DNA of 64,000 bases from Nonomuraea polychroma (GTDB lineage: Bacteria; Actinomycetota; Actinomycetes; Streptosporangiales; Streptosporangiaceae). How positions within the stretch are numbered: position 1 is the first letter of the stretch; each line of letters begins with the position of its first letter. Shown in pieces: positions 27,079 through 35,230 of this stretch. The DNA lies in the NCBI RefSeq assembly GCF_004011505.1, contig NZ_SAUN01000001.1:6847501-6911500 (forward strand). Reading direction: 5' to 3'. The notes under the pieces were generated by a model. It made no database searches and was not told the DNA's origin. It saw nothing but the letters and a program-made list of their open reading frames with translations. Position numbers and translations under genes: made by a program.

Positions 27079-27308
27079 CACCGAGGTGCACCAGCACGTT
27101 CATCAACGGGTTGGTGCGCCCCGCAACCCCCCACTCCCCGAGCGCGGCCGCGCGCCTGGAGTGGTGAAGAGGCCCACGCGCTCGGTCTCCAGGGGAGAGG
27201 GGCGTCCCAGGATGGAGCGGCGCTCTGTCCCGTGACGAGGAAGCGCGGTCGTCCAGCGGGACGGCGCCCTCCAGCCATCGGCGCGGAGGACGCGGGCCCT
27301 AGTGAGCC
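27079..27308. other. Intergenic stretch without a recognised gene
   Basis: A 230-bp gap between two converging genes. It holds only short frames with stops and a direct repeat of CCTAGTGAG near 27298-27316. No hairpin with a T-tract was seen. Confidence 0.5.
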
Positions 27309-27785
27309 CTAGTGAGGAGTCCTCCCGAGCAGCTCGTGAGCCCTGGGCGCGTGATCCGAGTCGACGAGGACCTCGTATTTGTCGGCGACCAGCCCCGCCT
27401 CCGAGACGAAGTCGCGATGGCCGCCCTGGACCGCGTGCGCGATCAGGCCGAAGATCGCTCCAGCCACGGCGCCCCAGAGCAGACCCCACAGCACCACGGC
27501 CATCAGCGACATGGCCGTGGCCGTGAAGATCCCCAAGAACAGGCCGACGAGCAGTCCGAACCAGGCTCCGCTCAGCGCGCCCCAGCCCGCCGCGCGCAGG
27601 TAGGTCATGCGGGCGACGACCTGCTCGACGGAGCGCAGTCCTACACCCACGATGAGCGTTCCCTTGACGGGGAACCCGTGGTCGGACAGATAGTCGACGG
27701 TCTTCTGGGCTTCCTGGTAGCTGCGATAGGTCGCGATCGGCTCCTTGTTGGTGGTGATGAGATTCGACGACGCCATGTGGGACAC
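27309..27785 (-). CDS. General stress protein with GSP17M-type N-terminus and glycine-rich membrane segment
   Basis: About 158 residues. The N-terminal part (PIATYRSYQEAQKTVDYLSDHGFPV, VGVGLRSVEQVV) matches the general stress protein 17M domain. Two hydrophobic, glycine/alanine-rich helices follow (about 68-115: GWGALSGAWFGLLVGLFLG and LWGLLWGAVAGAIFGLIAH) as in DUF1269-like membrane proteins. The C-terminus VADKYEVLVDSDHAPRAHEL is again ferredoxin-like. The GTG at 27785 has a run of GGAGGAG upstream; the ATG three codons later is an alternative. Expression under sigma-B-like stress factors is inferred from family. Confidence 0.78.
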   Translation of the reverse strand: MSHMASSNLITTNKEPIATYRSYQEAQKTVDYLSDHGFPVKGTLIVGVGLRSVEQVVARMTYLRAAGWGALSGAWFGLLVGLFLGIFTATAMSLMAVVLWGLLWGAVAGAIFGLIAHAVQGGHRDFVSEAGLVADKYEVLVDSDHAPRAHELLGRTPH

Positions 27786-27888
27786 GGCTCCTCCTCTCCT
27801 CCCCATGCGAGGGCATGCGGAGACGTCCCGTGCCTGCAGTTCCGACCCTGCTCCTGGCCTTTCCTGGCCACATCCCCCAGACGTGTAG

Positions 27889-30462
27889 TCAGTCCCGTCT
27901 TCCGTCCTGTGCCCGGCCGGGGTCGACCCGCCCCTGCGCCACCGCGAGGCGGGCGAGTTCGACGCGGGAGTTGATGCTCAGCTTCCGGTAGACCTGTCGC
28001 AGATGGAACGTGACCGTGTGCACGCTGATGAACATCTGCTCGGCGATCTGCCGGTTCGTCCACCCGTCCACGACCAGCAGCGAAACGGTGTACTCGGTCT
28101 CGGTGAGGCTGTCCCAGCCGGAGGCCGGCCGTTTGGCGGAGTTCCAGTGCCGGTGGCGCACCCCCATGCCGCGCAACCGCTGCCGGATGCGGGCCGCGTC
28201 CCTGGCGGATCCCGTCTCGACGTACGCCGCGAGGGCACGGTCCAGGCTTCTCACCGCCTCCTCACGCTGCCCGGCCGCGTCGAGCGCCACACCGAGATCC
28301 TCCTCGGCCGAGGCCCGCGCCCATGCGTCCGCGGCCTGCTCGGCGGCACGTGCGAGAGCGTCACGATCGCCGTCGAGCAGGCCCCGGACGTGCGCGGCGG
28401 ACGCGGCCAGCGCGGGAAACCGCGGGCTGGCCCGGCTGAGGGCGTCCGCCGCGGCGGCGACGGACTCCGCCGCGGACCGGTCGTCCGCGGCGAGCGCGAC
28501 CCTGACCAGCCACGGTGCCGCCGTGGGCTCCATGGCGAGTGACAGCGACCAGGAGAGGCCGGTGAGCAGAGGCATCGCACTGTGCGGGCCGTCTTTGGCC
28601 TCCGTGATCCGCGCGGCCAGCAACGCGTGGCGGGTACGTGTCTCCAGCGACCCTTCGGGCGGGTCCGCGACATGTCGCCTCGCCTCGCGCAGGTCGCCAC
28701 GCCGCAGCGCGACGGCGGCGAGCACGGCGGCGGCCTCCGCGGCCGACAGGGGCGTGTCCAGCGCGCCGGCGAGATCCAGCGCGCGCTCGGCCTCGCCGGA
28801 CGCGCCGTCAAGCCGTCCCTCGGCCAGTTCGGCGCGGGCCTCCACCGCCGACGCGTCCGCGGCCCAGGCCAGATGGCCGTTGGCGAACATCTCTTTGCGT
28901 GCCTGCCGGAGCATGGCCCTGGCCTCGTCGAGCCGGCGCACGTCCGTGAGCAGGGCGGCGGTGAGGAGGCACACCTCGTAGCGGCGCCGCTCGGGCCCGC
29001 CCACGCCGGCCGGCCGGCGGGCGTCCTCCGTCAGCCGGCGGGCGTCCTCGGCCAGCGCCAGCGCGTCCCCGAACCGGCCTTCCTCCCGTGCGGCCGTGGC
29101 GAGGGCGATCAGCGCGGCGGCCGTGGCCGCGGGACCGTGCCGGGACCGCTCCTCGACCACCTCGTTCGCGTACGCCGCCGCGGCGCCGCCGCTTCGCCGC
29201 CGCGTGACGGCGTACAGCCGCACGAGGATGGCCCGGTCGCGGACGTGCTGGGGCAGACCGGGGACGGCCAGCACCGTCTCGGCCTCCCTGACGGCCTCCT
29301 CACCCCGCCCGGTCAGGTACATGATCTCCGCGAGCAGGGATCGCAGCTCGGCCATCCCGGTCACCGAGCCGTGATCCGCGAGGCGTCTCCTGACCACCCG
29401 TTCGGCCTCCCGTAGCCGCCCTTCGGCGATCGTGGACTCCATGTCGGCGACGGTGGGGCCCGCCCCGGTGGCCGCCTCCTCGATCACGCCGACCTGCTCC
29501 AGCAGCGCCCGCCGCACAGGTGGCGGGACCCACGTGGCGACGACGTCGCCGACGAGTTCGTGGCGGAAGGCGAGGCCGTGCGCGGTCACGACGAGGACGC
29601 CCGCCGCCGTGGACTCCTCCATCGCCGGGAGCAACGCGGCCGGCGTGGTGCCCAGCAGCGACGCGGCGTGCTCGAACGACAGTGAGCCACCGAACACCGC
29701 GGCCGTCTCCACCAGGCTCCTGGACTCCGCGCCCAGAGGGTCGATCCAGCTCCGCACCACGGCTCGCGGCCGGGCGGGCAGGGGCGTGCCCGGCCCCGCT
29801 GTCCCGAGCAGGCCTTCGTCGCGCAGTCCGGCGAGCAGCTCGATGATCAGCAGCGGATTGCCGCCGGCGGCGGCCACGAGCGTCTGCGTGGCCGTGTCCG
29901 GACGTTCGCCGAGGATGTCGGCGGCCAGCGCCGTGGCGGCGTCCGGGGAGAGCGGGGCGAGGGTGGTCCGCACGGCTCCATGCCGCTCCAGCAGGTCGAA
30001 CAGCGCGGCCGCCGGGCCGTCCCGCACCGCGGTCGAGCGGCTCAGCAACCAGCCGACGGGCCGGCCGGCGAGCAGGTCGTGCAGGGTGTGGAGGGTCTTG
30101 AGCGTCGCCGGGTCCGCGCGGTGCAGGTCGTCGAGCACGGCCAGGACCGGCGCCCTGGCGTCGAAGGCCGCCACCAGCCGGTCCAGCAGCCTCGTTACCG
30201 AGCCCACCGGGACGTCGTCCGCGGGCTCGGCGCCCAGGTCGAGAGCCTGGAGCAGCACGCCGCACGGGACGAGCTCGCCCAGCTCCGCCACGCCGGCCTG
30301 GACCACGGAGATTCCCCGTGCGGACGCGGTGGCGGCGGCCTCGGCGAGCAGCCGGCTCCTTCCCGCGCCCGGCTCGCCGTCGACCAGGAGGGCCCCGCCG
30401 CGGCGTCGCAGCGTGCGCAGCAGGCCGTCGACGTGGCGCCACTCCCGTTCGCGTCCCCGCAT
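27889..30462 (-). CDS. Large ATP-binding LuxR family regulator (LAL-type)
   Basis: An 857-residue regulator. An N-terminal AAA-like ATPase has a Walker A-like loop GEPGAGRS (29-36, with Arg in place of the usual Lys) and Walker B VLAVLDDLHRAD near 112. A long helical repeat region (about 350-770, alanine/arginine-rich, TPR-like) follows, and the C-terminal LuxR HTH is LTETEYTVSLLVVDGWTN then RQIAEQMFISVHTVTFHLRQVYRKL (about 795-845). The ATG at 30462 has GGAGG 7 bases upstream; two in-frame ATGs further up (30513, 30534) do not. It lies downstream of cydAB on the same strand with a 109-bp gap. Target genes unknown. Confidence 0.88.
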   Translation of the reverse strand: MRGREREWRHVDGLLRTLRRRGGALLVDGEPGAGRSRLLAEAAATASARGISVVQAGVAELGELVPCGVLLQALDLGAEPADDVPVGSVTRLLDRLVAAFDARAPVLAVLDDLHRADPATLKTLHTLHDLLAGRPVGWLLSRSTAVRDGPAAALFDLLERHGAVRTTLAPLSPDAATALAADILGERPDTATQTLVAAAGGNPLLIIELLAGLRDEGLLGTAGPGTPLPARPRAVVRSWIDPLGAESRSLVETAAVFGGSLSFEHAASLLGTTPAALLPAMEESTAAGVLVVTAHGLAFRHELVGDVVATWVPPPVRRALLEQVGVIEEAATGAGPTVADMESTIAEGRLREAERVVRRRLADHGSVTGMAELRSLLAEIMYLTGRGEEAVREAETVLAVPGLPQHVRDRAILVRLYAVTRRRSGGAAAAYANEVVEERSRHGPAATAAALIALATAAREEGRFGDALALAEDARRLTEDARRPAGVGGPERRRYEVCLLTAALLTDVRRLDEARAMLRQARKEMFANGHLAWAADASAVEARAELAEGRLDGASGEAERALDLAGALDTPLSAAEAAAVLAAVALRRGDLREARRHVADPPEGSLETRTRHALLAARITEAKDGPHSAMPLLTGLSWSLSLAMEPTAAPWLVRVALAADDRSAAESVAAAADALSRASPRFPALAASAAHVRGLLDGDRDALARAAEQAADAWARASAEEDLGVALDAAGQREEAVRSLDRALAAYVETGSARDAARIRQRLRGMGVRHRHWNSAKRPASGWDSLTETEYTVSLLVVDGWTNRQIAEQMFISVHTVTFHLRQVYRKLSINSRVELARLAVAQGRVDPGRAQDGRRD

Positions 30463-30571
30463 CTCGCTGCCTCCGATGAAGCGCTTTCCTGGACCGGGAC
30501 GGGGAAATCTCATGCCTCTCAAGATCTTTCGCACCGGGCTGGCCTACGTGGCTTCACTGCGGCGGAACGAA

Positions 30572-31597
30572 TCAGGGCTCGCGGTCGGAGCGGGCGGCGA
30601 CCCGGTCCCGCTGGAAGGTGGCGTACAACCACCAGAGCGACGGCAGCAGCAACACCGCGCCCACGGCCAGGGAGCCCAGGCTGGCCGCCAGGACCGCATC
30701 GGTGGCTGCGGCGTCGGCGAGGGAGACCCCGGGCAGCAGGGACGGGTACTGGCCGACGCCCCATCCCCACAGCAGGCCCGTCACGGCGAGCGCGGCGGTG
30801 ACCCGTACGGCGAGGTAGGCGCGCCGCCACAGCAGCACCAGCGAGGCCAGCCCTGCCACGACGGACAACACCAGCAGCGGAAGGGCGCGGCCGGAGGTGA
30901 TCTCGGCGAACAGGGCGGGCGCGTCGGCACGCAGCACGAGCAGCCCGGCGGCGGACAACACCCCCACGACCGCGCCGCAGCCCAAGGCCCGCCGCCGGAA
31001 GGCGTGCACCAGGTCGGCGTCCCCGGCGCGCTGGGCGTCCCGGGTCAGGTAGACGGCGGCCAGGTACGCGGCGGTGCCGACGGCCAGCGCGCCCGCCGCC
31101 AGCGACGTGGGGTTGACCCAGCTGCCCACCAGGTCGCCCTTGGCGATGCCCGGCGGCACCCGGCCCGACGCGATGGCCCCGGCCGCCGTGCCGAGGAAGA
31201 ACGGCGTGGCGACGGAGGAGAAGGCGAACGTGGCGCCGAACAGCCGCTGCTGCCACAGCTCGGTGGAGACCTTGCGGAAGGCGAACGCGGCGCCGCGCGC
31301 GATGATGCCCAGGGCCGCCAGCGTCAGCGGGATGTAGAGGGTGGAGGCTATCGCGGCGAACACGGACGGGATGCCGGTCCACATCAGCACGATGACGAAG
31401 ATCAGCCAGACGTGGTTGGCCTCCCAGACGGGGCCGATGGAGTGCTCGACCAGCGCCCGCTGCCGCCGGCCCTTCGCCGCACCGCCGGCCAGCAGGTCCC
31501 AGATCCCGCCGCCGAAGTCGGCGCCGCCGAACAACACGTACGCGGTCAGCCCGACCCACAGGACGGCCAGCATGATCTCCGGCAGCGGCATGGTCAC
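30572..31597 (-). CDS. cydB: Cytochrome bd-type ubiquinol/menaquinol oxidase subunit II
   Basis: A 341-residue membrane protein with about nine spans. The conserved start (MLAVLWVGLTAYVLFGGADFGGGIWDLL) and WEANHVWLIFVIVLMWTGIP are diagnostic of CydB. It partners CydA in the high-affinity terminal oxidase that reduces oxygen at low tension without pumping protons. The start overlaps the cydA stop by four bases. No cydDC assembly transporter follows in this window. Confidence 0.95.
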   Translation of the reverse strand: MTMPLPEIMLAVLWVGLTAYVLFGGADFGGGIWDLLAGGAAKGRRQRALVEHSIGPVWEANHVWLIFVIVLMWTGIPSVFAAIASTLYIPLTLAALGIIARGAAFAFRKVSTELWQQRLFGATFAFSSVATPFFLGTAAGAIASGRVPPGIAKGDLVGSWVNPTSLAAGALAVGTAAYLAAVYLTRDAQRAGDADLVHAFRRRALGCGAVVGVLSAAGLLVLRADAPALFAEITSGRALPLLVLSVVAGLASLVLLWRRAYLAVRVTAALAVTGLLWGWGVGQYPSLLPGVSLADAAATDAVLAASLGSLAVGAVLLLPSLWWLYATFQRDRVAARSDREP

Positions 31598-32955
31598 ACG
31601 ACCTTGTAATCGGTGACGTCACGCTCCTGCGGCGCGATCGGCACGGGGACGTCGCGGGCCAGGCGGCGCAGCACGTAGACCGTGGCCACGGTGAGCGCCA
31701 CGTAGACCGCGGTCACCAGGACGAAGCCGTACACCAGGCCGGGCGCCGGGTTGACCGCCTCGGACGTGCGCATCACGCGGTACACGATCCACGGTTGCCT
31801 GCCCACCTCGGTGACGATCCAGCCGGCCTCCAGCGCCACCACCGCGGCCACACCCGACCACGCCGTCGCACGCAGGAACCAGGGCGAACTCGGCAGGTCA
31901 CGCCGTCGTTTCCAGGACAGCGCCAGCCAGACCGCCAGGACCAGGAGGGCGAGACCCAGCCCCACCATGATCTGGAACGCCCAGTGCACGACGTTGACCG
32001 GTGGCCGGTCGGCCGGCGGCACCTCGTTGAGCCCGCGGATCTCGGCGTTCGGATCCCAGTGGGCCAGCAGCGACAGCCCGTAGGGGATCTCCAGCGCGTA
32101 CCGCAACTCGCCGTCGATCTCGATGCCGCCCAGATGGAGCGGGACCCCGCGCGCCGTCTCGAACACGCCCTCCATGGCGGCGAGCTTGATCGGCTGGTTG
32201 TCCGCGACGGTGTGCGCGGCCCAGTCGCCGACGCCGATCTGCACGGGGGTGACGATCGCCGCGACGGTCATCGGGAGCAGCAGGCCGAGCCGGTGGTACC
32301 GATCACGCCGGCCGCGCAGCATGGCGACGGCGTACACGCTCGCCATGAGGAACCCGGCGACCATGAACGCGGCCAGGATCATGTGGACGGTCATCGCCGG
32401 CGCCGACGGGTTGAACATGGCCGCCCACGGGTCCACCGCGACAATGCGGCCCTTCTCGGCCCGGAAACCCACCGGCTGCTGCATCCAGGCGTTGGCGCAG
32501 ACGACGAAGAACGCGCTGGCGACCCCCGCCAGCACGATCGGGATGCCGGACAGCAGGTGCGCCGTCGGCGGCATGCGGTCCCAGGCGTACAGGTAAATGC
32601 CGAGGAAGATGGCCTCGATGAAGAACGCGATGCCTTCCAGCGAGAACGGCAGCCCGATGACCTCGCCGTAGACGCCCATCAGCCCCGGCCACAGCAGCCC
32701 CATCTCGAACGACAGGATCGTCCCCGACACCGCGCCGACCGCGAACAACACGCCCATCGCCCGCGCCCAGCGGCGGGCCAGCAGCCGGTAATGGACGTCG
32801 CCCGTGCGGTGGCCGCGCCACTCCGCGAGCAACGTGATGGCCGGCATGCCGACGCCCAGGCAGGCGACGACGATGTGCCAGCCGAGCGACAGAGCCATCT
32901 GCATTCTGGCCGCGCCGAGGTCGGCGACGGCGGCGTCCACCACGTGAATGATCAT
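31594..32955 (-). CDS. cydA: Cytochrome bd-type oxidase subunit I
   Basis: A 453-residue haem-bearing subunit. ARMQMALSLGWHIVVACLGVGMP carries the proximal haem ligand H27; GLPFSLEGIAFFIEAIFLGIYLYAWDR and PAMTVHMILAAFMVAGF hold further conserved residues. The periplasmic Q-loop is of the short kind, as in CIO-type enzymes, judging from total length. The ATG (MIIHVVDAAV) has AGGA 8 bases upstream. A possible Rex operator lies 46-63 bases upstream, which would tie expression to the NADH/NAD+ ratio. Confidence 0.95.
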   Translation of the reverse strand: MIIHVVDAAVADLGAARMQMALSLGWHIVVACLGVGMPAITLLAEWRGHRTGDVHYRLLARRWARAMGVLFAVGAVSGTILSFEMGLLWPGLMGVYGEVIGLPFSLEGIAFFIEAIFLGIYLYAWDRMPPTAHLLSGIPIVLAGVASAFFVVCANAWMQQPVGFRAEKGRIVAVDPWAAMFNPSAPAMTVHMILAAFMVAGFLMASVYAVAMLRGRRDRYHRLGLLLPMTVAAIVTPVQIGVGDWAAHTVADNQPIKLAAMEGVFETARGVPLHLGGIEIDGELRYALEIPYGLSLLAHWDPNAEIRGLNEVPPADRPPVNVVHWAFQIMVGLGLALLVLAVWLALSWKRRRDLPSSPWFLRATAWSGVAAVVALEAGWIVTEVGRQPWIVYRVMRTSEAVNPAPGLVYGFVLVTAVYVALTVATVYVLRRLARDVPVPIAPQERDVTDYKVV

Positions 32956-33000
32956 CCCGGTTCCTGCTCACCGTGGCGACGCGTAAGGCCGCACGCGACT

Positions 33001-33018
33001 TTGTCGCCATTTTCACAT
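33001..33018 (-). promoter_or_regulatory. Candidate Rex (redox) operator upstream of cydAB
   Basis: The 18-mer TTGTCGCCATTTTCACAT matches the Rex site pattern TTGTG-N8-CACAA at 8 of 10 arm positions. A second dyad, CATCA-N6-TGATG, lies at 33016-33031, and GCGAC-TTT-GTCGC at 32995-33007. Rex control of cyd genes is established in Streptomyces; its use here is inference. Confidence 0.4.
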
Positions 33019-33093
33019 CAATCAAATGATGAGGCGAATACATCGGCCTCGAGATGGCTGCTGGAAAGCCTATTCTTCTCCAATCTTCCTGCC

Positions 33094-33328
33094 ATGAAAA
33101 ACCTGGAGAACAAAGTCGCCGTCATCACCGGCGCGGCGAGCGGCATCGGGCGTGGATCCTCGGCCATCGCCCGTCTTGTGTCCTGGCGTGGTCAACACGA
33201 ACATCTTCAATTCCCGCGCAACCGGCCCGCCCGCTTTCCCGATGCCGGCCCGTTTCCGAGCGGCTGATCCGTGGACGCCGCCCGGCAGGGCTTCGCACTC
33301 GGCCTCAGCCCGCCGGTCGCGCAGTTGA
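33094..33328 (+). pseudogene. Remnant of a short-chain dehydrogenase (SDR) gene with internal deletion
   Basis: The first 21 codons read MKNLENKVAVITGAASGIGR, the classic SDR nucleotide-binding start (TGxxxGIG). About 10 codons later a different frame reads VLCPGVVNTNIFNSRATGPP, matching the later SDR stretch after the active site (PG-V-T). The roughly 150 codons between, including the SYK catalytic region, are missing and the two parts are out of frame (stops at 33267 and 33328). This looks like an SDR gene broken by an internal deletion, not a real small gene. Confidence 0.7.
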
Positions 33329-33408
33329 TCGGCGGTCTGGACAACCCTTCGCCCGGCATGATCACAATGGGAGGTTGTTCGCTTCCTTCTCCGCACGGAG
33401 GGTCGCTC

Positions 33409-34788
33409 ATGAACGTCCGCAACCCGGTCACCGGCCGGATCGAGCGGCCGCTCGCGCCCGTCCCGCCCGACCGGCTGGCCGGCGTCGCGGCCGAGCTGCG
33501 CATGATGGCCCCGGCCTGGCGGGACGCCGACCGTGGCACGCTGCTGTCGCGGTTCGGGGCCGCGCTCGCCGCCGACGACGAGCTGCTGGCCGCGCTGGTG
33601 GCCGACACCGGCAGGGTGGCGGAGTCGTTGCTGGAGCGGCAGATCGTGGCCGGGCTCATCGACCGGTGGGTACGCCAGGCGCCCGCGCTGCTGGCGCCGC
33701 CCGCCGAGTTCCCCGCCTCGCTGCCCGGCGTGCACGTCGGCGGGGATCTGGTGCCGTACGAGCTGGTCGGGGCGATCACCCCGTGGAACTTCCCGCTGCT
33801 GCTCGGCCTCATCGACGCCGTGCCGGCGCTGGCCGCCGGGTGCGCGGTGGTGGTGAAGCCGAGTGAGGTGACGCCCAGGTTCATCGAGCCGCTCATGCGG
33901 CTGGTGCCCGACGGGTTGCCGCTGCGGGTCGTGGAGGGCGACGGGGCGACGGGTTCGGCGCTGGTGGACCTGGTGGACGCCGTGGTGTTCACCGGCAGCG
34001 TGCCGACCGGGCGGCTGGTGGCGCAGGCCGCCGCCCGCGCGTTCGTGCCCGCGTACCTGGAGCTCGGTGGCAAGGACCCGGCGATCGTGCTGGCCGGCGC
34101 GGACCTCGACCGGGCGACGTCGGCGATCCTGTGGGGCGGCACCGCCAACGCCGGGCAGTCCTGCCAGTCCATCGAACGCGTCTACGTGGCGCGGGAGGTC
34201 CACGACGAGTTCCTGACGCTGCTCGCGGACAAGGCCGCCCAGGTGGGCCTGACCTGCGAGGGTGGGCCGATCGGCCCGATCATCGCGCCGGAGCAGCCCG
34301 ATGTGCTCGCCGCGCACCTCGCCGACGCCGTGGCCAAGGGAGCGGTCGTGCACACGGGCGGGGAGATCGAGCGGCACGGCGGCGGCCACTGGTGCCGCCC
34401 GACCGTGTTGTCCGGGGTCGATCACACGATGCTGGTGATGACGGAGGAGACGTTCGGCCCGCTGCTGCCCGTCATGGCCGTGGACGGGCCGGACGAGGCG
34501 GTCGCGCTGGCCAACGACTCGGTGTACGGGCTGTCGGCCGCCGTATTCGCCGCCACGGAGGAGGAGGCCAGAGCCGTGGCGGCCCGGCTGCACGCCGGGG
34601 CGGTCAGCGTCAACGACGCCTCGCTGACCGCGCTCGTGCACGAAGGCGAGAAACACTCCTTCCGGCTGTCCGGGCTCGGCGGCTCCCGCATGGGTCCCGC
34701 CTCCATCAGCCGGTTCCTGCGCCGCCGGGCCTTCCTGGTCAACCGATCCGACGCCGCCGACCCGTGGTGGCATGCGACGAAGGAGTAA
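33409..34788 (+). CDS. Aldehyde dehydrogenase family protein
   Basis: A 459-residue NAD(P)-dependent enzyme oxidising an aldehyde to the acid. Motifs: GAITPWNFPLLL near 124, KPSEVTP, FTGSVPTGRLVA, the general base E218 in LELGGKDP and the nucleophile C252 in NAGQSCQS. The ATG has GGAGGG seven bases upstream. It is followed within five bases by a small beta-rich protein and a nitrilase-like gene in a tight operon. Substrate unknown; the operon context suggests a nitrogen-containing or carboxylated small molecule (inference). Confidence 0.92.
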   Translation: MNVRNPVTGRIERPLAPVPPDRLAGVAAELRMMAPAWRDADRGTLLSRFGAALAADDELLAALVADTGRVAESLLERQIVAGLIDRWVRQAPALLAPPAEFPASLPGVHVGGDLVPYELVGAITPWNFPLLLGLIDAVPALAAGCAVVVKPSEVTPRFIEPLMRLVPDGLPLRVVEGDGATGSALVDLVDAVVFTGSVPTGRLVAQAAARAFVPAYLELGGKDPAIVLAGADLDRATSAILWGGTANAGQSCQSIERVYVAREVHDEFLTLLADKAAQVGLTCEGGPIGPIIAPEQPDVLAAHLADAVAKGAVVHTGGEIERHGGGHWCRPTVLSGVDHTMLVMTEETFGPLLPVMAVDGPDEAVALANDSVYGLSAAVFAATEEEARAVAARLHAGAVSVNDASLTALVHEGEKHSFRLSGLGGSRMGPASISRFLRRRAFLVNRSDAADPWWHATKE

Positions 34789-34792
34789 CCGG

Positions 34793-35230
34793 ATGGGACT
34801 GCGGGCGGACATGCCGCTGCTGGCCCGGCACGAGGGCGAGTGGGCGGGCGAATACCGGCACCTCGGCCGCGACGGGACCCTGCTCGACCGGCACCGCGTC
34901 CAGATGACCTGCCGCATCGTCGGCGACGCCGCCTATCACCAGGTCAACCGCTACACCTGGGACGACGGGCGCACCGAGGTGCACGAGTTCCCCGGCACCT
35001 ATCTCGGCGGCGGGCGGTGCGGGTTCGACACCGAGCGGCTCACGGGCGTGTTCTGGGAGGTGGACGACAGCACGATCTACCTCACCTGGCAGTACAAGGG
35101 GCAGCCGCTCCGGTTGTACGAGATGATCGTGCTGAGCGAGGACGGCAGGTCGCGCAGCCGGGTCTGGCAGTGGCTGGAGGACGGCGTGTGCGTGCGGCGC
35201 ACCCTGATCGACGAGAGGCGCGTGGGATGA
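34793..35230 (+). CDS. Small beta-rich (lipocalin-like, DUF3598-type) protein of unknown function
   Basis: A 145-residue protein starting MGLRADMPLLARHEGEWAGEYRH with AAGGAG upstream. Alternating strands rich in aromatic residues (YHQVNRYTWDDGRTEVHEFPG, GVFWEVDDSTIYLTWQYKG, SRSRVWQWLEDG) suggest an eight- or ten-stranded barrel like the DUF3598/lipocalin-like families. No catalytic motif is visible. The gene lies between an aldehyde dehydrogenase and a nitrilase-like gene, overlapping the latter (ATGA), so it probably handles the same ligand. Confidence 0.6.
   Translation: MGLRADMPLLARHEGEWAGEYRHLGRDGTLLDRHRVQMTCRIVGDAAYHQVNRYTWDDGRTEVHEFPGTYLGGGRCGFDTERLTGVFWEVDDSTIYLTWQYKGQPLRLYEMIVLSEDGRSRSRVWQWLEDGVCVRRTLIDERRVG

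Noticed and set aside
31795..33267. 490-codon plus-strand frame opposite cydA and beyond
   Set aside because: Low-complexity His/Arg/Gln-rich translation without motifs; cydA on the other strand explains the DNA.
33094..33267. Intact small SDR-like gene
   Set aside because: The frame loses all similarity after the Rossmann start, and the later SDR motif is in another frame; treated as a remnant.
33271..33408. Longer N-terminus of the aldehyde dehydrogenase
   Set aside because: The ATG at 33409 has a good ribosome site and starts at the family-typical place; the upstream frame lies in the SDR remnant.
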